From Patescibacteria group bacterium (lineage in GTDB: Bacteria; Patescibacteriota; Minisyncoccia; Phycocordibacterales; PALSA-1337), in contig JAGWNR010000047.1 of NCBI GenBank assembly GCA_028871265.1, positions 1 to 5,206 of the forward strand: 5,206 bases of DNA, in the 5' to 3' direction. Below are positions 1-4,876 of the stretch, piece by piece. Below the pieces are notes generated by a model. The model saw only the letters and a program-made list of their open reading frames with translations. It did not search any database and was not told the DNA's origin. Within the stretch, counting starts at the first letter, position 1, and every line of letters starts with the position of its first letter. The position numbers were made by a program, and so were the translations under genes.

Positions 1-1
1 G

Positions 2-1345
2 CTGAGAGAATCGCAGCAAACCCAGGATGAAATACATCGTGCCACTGCAATTCTAAATATTGTTTTAATTGCATCTATTGGTCTGTTTGTATTTCTGTAC
101 AGTACTATCATATACAATCGACTGTCCACACCAAACTATGGCGGTATGGGTATTGTGAGCTTCGGACTTATTGTTTTGTTTTTCGTTTGCGTTTACATAA
201 CTTTCAAGCAAGGACACCTATGGTTTGCCGCATACTGTACAATCGGGGCATATTTTGTTGGTTCATTCTATTGCGGTTATTCTTGGGGCGCTAGACTGCC
301 TGAAACACTACTCTTATTCACCTTGGTTACTGTGATGGCAAATTTACTTTTGGGCATGAAGAAGGGATTGGTCATAATGGTGATCTGCTTTATGTCACTC
401 TCCTATCTGGCTTTCCACGAAATGAATACGCCTGAAATTACTACTTGGCGAAATGAATCCATTGTTTTGACCGACGTGATTCCCTATTTTTGCATTATCG
501 GTTTCATGTTTGCTCTGTCATGGATTTCGCGGCACCACATGGATCGATCGCTGGATCGCGCACTGCTATCGGAACAGATGCTCCAGAAAGAACGAGATCT
601 GTTAGAAGTAAAAGTAGCTGAGCGAACACGTCAATTAGCCAAAACTCAGGAGGAACGTTTGGCGGACATCGCACACATTACTGAATTTGGTCAACTCTCT
701 CAGGGGCTATTTCACGATTTACTATCGCCGCTGTCGGCAATGGCACTACAGATTGAACGTATGGAAAATATTCCGGAGCGTAAAATTCGCGACGTTCGTG
801 ATTCAATCGAACAAGTTTCAAAAGCCGGCAAACGGTTCGCCGGATATCTATCCAGTATCCGCTCGGCCATTGGCTCGGGAAATAATGTACACCAATCGTC
901 ATTCAACGAAGAACTTGATCATGTCATTAGTCTATTATCATTTCGTCTGCGAGAAACTGGCGTATTATTGCGAACACCTGAACATGATATTGGCATGATT
1001 CCAATAGACGCGGTACAGCTGAATCGTATTCTACTAAACGTCTTGTCGAACGCCATTGATGCCTACGAAGGAATCACTGATCGAACGAGAAAATTAATCG
1101 AAATATCTACAAATCATTGCAATAACGAATTTATAATTACCGTACGCGACCATGGTTGCGGTATACGTCCAGAATACATGACACATATATTCGAACCATT
1201 CTTTACCACCAAAGAAAAAGGCAAAGGTACAGGTATTGGTTTAGCCAGTTTAAAAAGAATGCTGAATAAAATCGGCGGAGACATCTCACTTGACGGCAAA
1301 CCCGACAATGGCACAACCATAACCATACGCATACCGCAACATTAA
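2..1345 (+). CDS. Multi-pass membrane sensor histidine kinase, 5'-partial
   Basis: The frame is open from base 2 with no stop upstream of the Met codon at 146, and the upstream codons encode another membrane helix, so the true start lies left of the window. Of 447 visible residues, hydrophobic helices lie at about 16-38, 50-68, 73-95, 99-118, 122-138 and 158-176. A coiled coil (about 180-220) leads into a HisKA dimerisation domain with the phospho-acceptor His 238 in FHDLLSPL. The HATPase_c domain follows: N box around SNAIDAY (Asn 350), G1 DHGCG (383-387), F box IFEPFF, G2 GKGTGIGL (407-414) and a C-terminal GTTITIRIP. It should autophosphorylate in response to a membrane or extracellular signal. 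No receiver domain is attached and no response regulator is in view. The H box is of the HisKA type (HDxxxPL), not the HisKA_3 type of ComP or NarX. The gene is probably co-transcribed with the isoprenoid-synthase-like gene that follows. The kinase call is firm; the ligand is unknown. Confidence 0.95.
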   Translation: MRESQQTQDEIHRATAILNIVLIASIGLFVFLYSTIIYNRLSTPNYGGMGIVSFGLIVLFFVCVYITFKQGHLWFAAYCTIGAYFVGSFYCGYSWGARLPETLLLFTLVTVMANLLLGMKKGLVIMVICFMSLSYLAFHEMNTPEITTWRNESIVLTDVIPYFCIIGFMFALSWISRHHMDRSLDRALLSEQMLQKERDLLEVKVAERTRQLAKTQEERLADIAHITEFGQLSQGLFHDLLSPLSAMALQIERMENIPERKIRDVRDSIEQVSKAGKRFAGYLSSIRSAIGSGNNVHQSSFNEELDHVISLLSFRLRETGVLLRTPEHDIGMIPIDAVQLNRILLNVLSNAIDAYEGITDRTRKLIEISTNHCNNEFIITVRDHGCGIRPEYMTHIFEPFFTTKEKGKGTGIGLASLKRMLNKIGGDISLDGKPDNGTTITIRIPQH

Positions 1346-1357
1346 GCCTCAGCACAA

Positions 1358-2209
1358 ATGAATATTGATCAAACAACCGATACATATCGTATAGAGCTTG
1401 TACGCAATCACCTCCAAGCAAAACTGTGCAATTTTCCCACCTCAATGGTTCGGGAAATTTTTAAAGTGGTCGAAACAATTTGTTTTGGATCATATCGCGA
1501 TGAAATTGCCCTTTTGCCATTTCATGTTTTTACGGCGCTTGGTCAAATAAATGACGCCGCCTCTGTAGAAATTGGCACGGCACAATGTCTGGGCTGGTCG
1601 GCATACTATTTTCTAGACCAGGTTGCCGACGGCCAAAGAGATAATTTGGCCATTGGTATCGCCTTGCATCGACTAACAGTGTTGAGTTATGAGGAAATTT
1701 TTAAAGATTTGGGTAAATCAATGGTTGAAAAAATGCTCACTCGCATGGATACGGCAAATTATTTTGAAGAGATCAATGCGGCGCCGTTTTCATCGCTGGT
1801 CTTTGCCGACAAATCGATTGGACACGCGCTAGGCGTAATTTCGCCGATTATGATTGCCGGTCACGATATGCAATCCACAGCCGTACGCCAAGCGTTATAC
1901 ATGATGCGCCATCTGATCGCCGCCAGACAGCTGGCTGATGATCTGCATGATTGGGCTGATGATTATGCCGCCGGTCATGAGACATCGGTGACCGCCTGCC
2001 TCTTTGAAAAAAACTATGAAGCCGACAAACAAGCTACTCTACTCTTGCAGTCAATGTGCCGAACATGTAAAAAATTACTGTATCATGCCGAAATTGCTGC
2101 AAAATCGGCTCGCGAAAATGCGATATTCCTGGACCCATCATTTTTCATCAAACGTTTGGAGAAATTAAGCCAGCCGGCGCGAGAGTTTATCCGGGCTTAT
2201 GACAAGTAG
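1358..2209 (+). CDS. Class I isoprenoid synthase-fold protein, possibly ComQ-like prenyltransferase
   Basis: This 283-residue, largely helical protein follows the order of trans-prenyltransferase motifs. GSYRDE (44-49) sits where GGKRxRP normally lies. DQVAD (87-91) takes the place of the first Asp-rich motif, with its second Asp replaced by Gln. Lys152-Ser153 corresponds to the KT motif. A well-kept second Asp-rich motif, DDLHD (194-198), sits in ARQLADDLHDWADD. Such enzymes bind prenyl diphosphates through Mg2+ on the two Asp motifs; the damaged first motif and IPP-binding motif suggest it is not an ordinary chain-elongating FPP/GGPP synthase. ComQ of Bacillus, which prenylates the ComX pheromone, is a divergent member of the same fold and similar in length. 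The start codon is 12 bases after the kinase stop, in the same frame, so no earlier start is possible; no clear ribosome binding site precedes it. The fold is likely from motifs; the ComQ-like role is inferred mainly from the neighbouring kinase. A role in making a lipid or terpene signal is also possible. Confidence 0.8.
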   Translation: MNIDQTTDTYRIELVRNHLQAKLCNFPTSMVREIFKVVETICFGSYRDEIALLPFHVFTALGQINDAASVEIGTAQCLGWSAYYFLDQVADGQRDNLAIGIALHRLTVLSYEEIFKDLGKSMVEKMLTRMDTANYFEEINAAPFSSLVFADKSIGHALGVISPIMIAGHDMQSTAVRQALYMMRHLIAARQLADDLHDWADDYAAGHETSVTACLFEKNYEADKQATLLLQSMCRTCKKLLYHAEIAAKSARENAIFLDPSFFIKRLEKLSQPAREFIRAYDK

Positions 2210-2210
2210 T

Positions 2211-2924
2211 CTACTGCACATCCGCAACCGTAACCTTTTCCATAACAACTGGAGTAATCGGCTTGTCGTTTGAATCAGTTTTAACCGCGGCAATCGCATC
2301 AACGACATCCATACCGGAAATGACCTTGCCAAAAATGCTATAAGCGTGTGGCAAAGGGGTATCTTTTTGCATGATAAAGAATTGCGAACCATTAGTATTT
2401 GGACCTGAATTGGCCATCGCGACTGTGCCACGAACATAGCCAGCCTGATATGAAGGTGTCGAAGAATCCAGCTCATCGGCAAACTGATAGCCAGGACCAC
2501 CACGGCCAGTGCCGGTCGGGTCGCCGCCTTGGATCATGAAGCCTTCGATAACACGATGAAAAATGAGGCTGTTATAAAAACCTTTCTCGGCCAAAGTGAT
2601 AAAATTCTTGACAGTATTCGGTGCGTCGGCATCGTAGGTTTCGAAAACAATGGTGCCCTTGTTGGTTTGGATGGTAACTGTATGCATAAAGTTTTTGACG
2701 GCCACAGTCGAGGAAGCGCTCGAAGCGGTCGCCGTTAATCCTGAATTTGATAATGATGATGTGTCAGTAGCGTTCGAATCCGCGACGGCGGCAGTGTTCA
2801 AAACATTTTCAGCCGAGCCAGTCGCCACCGAGCCTTGGTTTGAACCGCTCCACCAGACAATACCGACCAGAATGAGAACAATGATGACACCGGAAATAAT
2901 AGCAATGGTTGATTCTCCTTTCAT
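2211..2924 (-). CDS. Membrane-anchored cyclophilin-type peptidyl-prolyl cis-trans isomerase
   Basis: This 237-residue protein has one N-terminal membrane segment (about 7-25, ending in VWW), a low-complexity Ser/Thr/Ala/Asn linker (about 28-77) and a cyclophilin domain (about 80-237). Family signatures are clear: [14 protein letters not shown] (122-135, with the catalytic Arg 124 and Gln 132), [19 protein letters not shown] (166-184) and the IFGKV strand (197-201). The residue matching the Trp that gives cyclosporin sensitivity in human CypA appears to be His/Ala in LPHAYSIFG. It should catalyse prolyl isomerisation outside the cytoplasmic membrane, helping exported proteins fold. It converges with the isoprenoid gene, one base apart. 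The ATG at 2924 has no Shine-Dalgarno upstream, yet a strong AAAGGAGA lies inside codons 2-4. It may be transcribed from the 154-base spacer or by readthrough from the DHH gene. The function is secure. Confidence 0.95.
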   Translation of the reverse strand: MKGESTIAIISGVIIVLILVGIVWWSGSNQGSVATGSAENVLNTAAVADSNATDTSSLSNSGLTATASSASSTVAVKNFMHTVTIQTNKGTIVFETYDADAPNTVKNFITLAEKGFYNSLIFHRVIEGFMIQGGDPTGTGRGGPGYQFADELDSSTPSYQAGYVRGTVAMANSGPNTNGSQFFIMQKDTPLPHAYSIFGKVISGMDVVDAIAAVKTDSNDKPITPVVMEKVTVADVQ

Positions 2925-2930
2925 AATTTT

Positions 2931-2948
2931 TTAGTTGAAAATAACTAA
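2931..2948 (-). repeat. Short inverted repeat just upstream of the cyclophilin start
   Basis: TTAGTT and AACTAA form a perfect 6-base inverted repeat around a 6-base spacer, and the arm nearer the gene ends six bases before the cyclophilin ATG. It could be an operator or a weak RNA hairpin covering the start region. In such AT-rich sequence a 6-base arm can also occur by chance. Confidence 0.35.
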
Positions 2949-3041
2949 TCAATCTACAAATATATAAATAACACAAACAACTGAAAAATACTTAAAATAG
3001 ACACAAATCACAAAGCATTATTAGTTGTCATTCGTTGTATT

Positions 3042-3092
3042 TGTATAATTTGTATATTGGTATATTTATACTAATAATTTACAAATTATATA
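3042..3092. repeat. Long AT-rich inverted repeat overlapping the 3' end of the DHH gene
   Basis: An 11-base perfect inverted repeat (TATAATTTGTA at 3044-3054, TACAAATTATA at 3080-3090) encloses a second 10-base one (3055-3064 with 3067-3076). The inner arms contain one G-U pair, and the two levels are separated by a 3-base bulge at 3077-3079. Including two weak outer pairs, the stem spans about 23 pairs with a very tight loop. The right arm contains the last codons and stop (3079-3081) of the DHH gene. No T tract follows on the minus strand, so it is not a textbook terminator. It could protect the mRNA 3' end, slow polymerase, or extrude as a cruciform. Confidence 0.75.
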
Positions 3093-4086
3093 TTTCCTTG
3101 GCCGTTGACACAATCTTTTCAACCGCTTCCGGAAGTGGCATAGTGAGGAGCGCCCCAGCCGCCGCTTTGTGACCACCGCCGCCTAATTTCGAAGTTAAAA
3201 CAGACACATCAGATAAATCACCGTCTTTACTGCGAAAACTAACTCTTATTTTTTCCGGTTCAGCCTCTAGCACAGCTCCAACAACAGGCCATTTTTTCAC
3301 CGATTTCAAAATCGAAGAAATGTTGCCGGCACGCACAAAACGTGGCTCAATACCTCGCGATTTAAATTCCTCACAAGAAACCACAGACAAACCAATTTTT
3401 CCGTCACAAACTTGACGCACGTGATCCAAAGCGACACCTTGGAAAGCTATATCATCTGGTGTTGCGCTATTTTCCATTTCAGAAATAATTTTTGTAAAGT
3501 CAGATGCCGCTTTGGACAATTCTGCCGCAGCCAAAAAAGTGTTAGGGTTCGTACCGGTATATTTAAATCCACCGGTATCAGCGTAAATACCGACGAATAG
3601 ATTTGCGGCAATTTCATGGGTCAATTTGAAATTCCATAGTTTGAAAAGATCAAACAATAACTGTGCCGTTGCCGGATAATCCGGACAAACCAAATTGACG
3701 CTGCCGTAGCCGGGATTCGTACGATGGTGGTCAATAATAACAGTAGGAATTGAGAGTGGAATAGTCAAAGCGGCATACCTGGTGATTTGCTCAACGTTTG
3801 CGGCGTCTTGAATTATAAATAAATCAAACTCGCTCAAATCAATTTCTGAAAACTTTTTCGGTATAATTGCATTTACTCCTGGAAATCCGGCAAAGCCGTC
3901 CGGTATAGGCGAATCACCGCCAATCACCGTCGCGCGTTTGCCCATCTGCTCCAAGGCAAACTTCATCGCCAAAGCCGACCCAACCGAATCCGGATCAGGC
4001 GACGGATGACAATGCAACAGAATATTATTGGCTTTCTGTATCGCCGCTAAAATTTTTGGCGCGGCTTCCTGTACTATTTTTGTCAT
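3079..4086 (-). CDS. DHH/DHHA1 family phosphoesterase, NrnA-like
   Basis: The protein has 335 residues if translated from the ATG at 4086. The DHH domain shows HCHPSPDPDS (metal ligands His 25/27, Asp 31, Asp 33), IIQDAA (Asp 94), the DHH triplet itself (119-121, followed by RTN) and YADTGG (Asp 170). The C-terminal DHHA1 domain ends in the substrate-binding KLGGGGHKAAAG loop (Gly-rich run 302-305, His 306). This architecture and length match NrnA-type enzymes, which degrade nano-RNA oligonucleotides and dephosphorylate pAp in the cytoplasm using Mn2+. Related members hydrolyse cyclic dinucleotides or their linear products, so substrate is not fixed by sequence. The frame can be extended to a GTG at 4143, but that would run through a terminator hairpin and the -10 box. 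The ATG at 4086 sits six bases after TACAAT and begins the conserved part of the protein. The stop codon lies in a long AT-rich inverted repeat. Confidence 0.93.
   Translation of the reverse strand: MTKIVQEAAPKILAAIQKANNILLHCHPSPDPDSVGSALAMKFALEQMGKRATVIGGDSPIPDGFAGFPGVNAIIPKKFSEIDLSEFDLFIIQDAANVEQITRYAALTIPLSIPTVIIDHHRTNPGYGSVNLVCPDYPATAQLLFDLFKLWNFKLTHEIAANLFVGIYADTGGFKYTGTNPNTFLAAAELSKAASDFTKIISEMENSATPDDIAFQGVALDHVRQVCDGKIGLSVVSCEEFKSRGIEPRFVRAGNISSILKSVKKWPVVGAVLEAEPEKIRVSFRSKDGDLSDVSVLTSKLGGGGHKAAAGALLTMPLPEAVEKIVSTAKEIYNL
3085..3113 (-). promoter_or_regulatory. Possible promoter for the cyclophilin gene
   Basis: On the minus strand TTGTGT (3113-3108) and a perfect TATAAT (3090-3085) are 17 bases apart, inside the end of the DHH gene. 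The -35 match is weak (3 of 6). The -10 falls in an arm of the large AT-rich inverted repeat, so chance is a real alternative. If used, it would give a leader of about 150 bases before the cyclophilin start. Confidence 0.25.
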
Positions 4087-4092
4087 GCGACC

Positions 4093-4098
4093 ATTGTA
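4093..4098 (-). promoter_or_regulatory. -10 box of a probable leaderless promoter for the DHH gene
   Basis: TACAAT (5 of 6 to TATAAT) on the minus strand is followed by exactly six bases and then the ATG at 4086. A transcript starting seven bases after the box would begin at the A of the ATG. No convincing -35 hexamer is seen 16-18 bases upstream. No Shine-Dalgarno precedes the start, which fits a leaderless message. The promoter-like gene on the right side of the window has the same spacing. Confidence 0.5.
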
Positions 4099-4110
4099 GC
4101 AGAAAATGGA

Positions 4111-4170
4111 AAAGCCCGCTGTATCGATCATCCCGTCAATCACAAGATGATCTAAACTAAAGCGAGCTTT
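4111..4170 (-). terminator. Two-level terminator-like hairpin upstream of the DHH gene
   Basis: On the minus strand AAAGCTCGCT (4170-4161) pairs with AGCGGGCTTT (4120-4111) over ten pairs with one G-U. Inside it, GATCATC and GATGATC (4152-4146 with 4132-4126) give a further perfect 7-base stem. The lower stem ends in CTTTT and is followed by CC and ATTTT. This suits an intrinsic terminator for transcription arriving from the small gene at 4315-4704. It insulates the DHH promoter that lies just downstream. The T tract is interrupted, so strength is uncertain. Confidence 0.65.
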
Positions 4171-4314
4171 ACCAAACTATTGAGATACGATTACGTGCAG
4201 AAACACACCGCAACCAGGTTCTGACGTCACAGAGGTGCCGCCAAAATGTCCAGAGACTTGTGATCAAAGTTCCGGACAAAAGAGCAACGGAGGAACCAAT
4301 CCACGCCCTTGGGT
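4171..4314 (-). other. Gene-free structured stretch; possible 3' UTR or small RNA
   Basis: No convincing coding sequence is seen on either strand in these 144 bases, which look richer in GC than the spacers on either side. The best structure is a hairpin at 4248-4277: on the minus strand GTCCGGA pairs with TCTGGAC (seven pairs, one G-U). A bulged inner stem ACTTTG/CAAGT closes on a 4-base loop. An 8-base palindrome TGACGTCA lies at 4222-4229, and another (GGTCTAGACC, 4312-4321) covers the stop codon of the gene upstream. With the terminator at 4111-4170 this may be the long 3' UTR of the 4315-4704 gene or an independent RNA. No known RNA family is recognised. Confidence 0.4.
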
Positions 4315-4704
4315 CTAGACCAGAGGCGGACCGTTCGCCGCATGAGAGAGTGGTGCATCAAAAATCATTCGCGGATCAGCTAAAAATGGCTCATTTCTAA
4401 CAAAAGCGACTACTTTATCCTGCGTAACAAAAGAATCACCAAATGACAGGTCAACGCGAGGAGTCTTTGTGTCATTTCTATTCAGTGAATAACTGGTTAT
4501 GGCATTAGTTGACCAAGCAATCAACGACAACGTGTTCGCCACATTTGTCTGAGGAGAAATAGTGCTGTCGGATGATATTGCAGATGCTTGGTAACTATGA
4601 TCTCGTGGCAAATAGGTCCTATCATGCACTGAAAACGCCACCGCCGCGAGCGATATAGAGGCACCGGCAAATATAATAATGTGGAGGTTGAGCCTTTTGT
4701 TCAT
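4315..4704 (-). CDS. Small exported or membrane-anchored protein, unknown function
   Basis: This frame encodes 129 residues and I do not recognise a family. It starts MNKRLNLH, followed by a hydrophobic stretch (about 9-25, containing AAVAFS) that looks like a signal peptide or single membrane anchor. A possible AxA-type cleavage site lies at A21-V22-A23. The remainder is polar, rich in Ser, Thr, Asn and Asp. It has no cysteines, one Trp and no catalytic motif that I can name, and it ends in a Pro-rich NGPPLV. The basic-then-hydrophobic N terminus and its length argue that it is real rather than random. There is no Shine-Dalgarno before the ATG. It is divergent from the cupin gene and followed by a structured spacer and a terminator-like hairpin. 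Readthrough of its TAG would add only 16 residues before a TGA. Confidence 0.6.
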   Translation of the reverse strand: MNKRLNLHIIIFAGASISLAAVAFSVHDRTYLPRDHSYQASAISSDSTISPQTNVANTLSLIAWSTNAITSYSLNRNDTKTPRVDLSFGDSFVTQDKVVAFVRNEPFLADPRMIFDAPLSHAANGPPLV

Positions 4705-4727
4705 AAATGCTGTAGTAATAGTTTACT

Positions 4728-4733
4728 AGTATA
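4728..4733 (-). promoter_or_regulatory. Possible -10 box for the small exported protein gene
   Basis: TATACT (5 of 6 to TATAAT) on the minus strand lies 23 bases before the ATG at 4704, implying a short leader of about 16 bases. No good -35 is present at 16-18 bases; the best TTG-containing hexamer (TTGTAA) is only nine bases away. Treat as tentative. Confidence 0.3.
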
Positions 4734-4762
4734 CTATCAATCTTACAAATAGATTACGTGCT

Positions 4763-4779
4763 CACCTAATTGATAGGTG
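4763..4779. repeat. Inverted repeat in the divergent spacer, possible operator
   Basis: CACCTA and TAGGTG form a perfect 6-base inverted repeat around ATTGA. GTG at 4758-4760 and CAC at 4780-4782 can add three pairs across a 2-base bulge. It lies between the divergent small gene and the cupin gene and is not followed by a T tract on either strand, so an operator fits better than a terminator. No regulator is known for it. Confidence 0.35.
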
Positions 4780-4843
4780 CACTTTCAACAATTAAAACGT
4801 TTCAAGTTGGCAAAATATTACCATATATACTTTTGAGCCACTT

Positions 4844-4870
4844 TTAACACTGGCAAATAAAAGTTATAAT
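4844..4870 (+). promoter_or_regulatory. Probable leaderless promoter of the cupin gene
   Basis: TTAACA (5 of 6 to TTGACA, 4844-4849) and a perfect TATAAT (4865-4870) are separated by 15 bases, slightly short of the usual 17. Exactly six bases follow the -10 box before the ATG at 4877, so transcription would start at or beside that codon. An ATG at 4871, directly abutting the -10 box, could hardly be transcribed from this promoter. Confidence 0.55.
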
Positions 4871-4876
4871 ATGCGC

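Noticed and set aside
146..148. Met codon at 146 as the start of the histidine kinase
   Set aside because: The frame is open to the window edge and the upstream codons encode an extra membrane helix, so this is an internal Met.
678..998. Small overlapping frames inside the kinase, considered as a hidden ComX-like peptide
   Set aside because: They are out of frame with a well-supported kinase core and show no ribosome binding site or peptide-like features.
3025..3049. Plus-strand promoter TTGTCA with TATAAT at 3044-3049
   Set aside because: The spacing is only 13 bases, the -10 is an arm of the palindrome, and it would only transcribe antisense to the DHH gene.
4087..4143. GTG at 4143 or nearby ATG as the start of the DHH phosphoesterase
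   Set aside because: The extension runs through the terminator hairpin and the TACAAT box, and its 19 residues show nothing of the family.
4171..4314. tRNA or known structured RNA in the gene-free stretch
   Set aside because: No T-arm consensus, acceptor stem or other recognisable conserved core could be found.
4264..4314. Readthrough of the TAG ending the small exported protein
   Set aside because: It would add only 16 residues before TGA, and there is no independent sign of recoding.
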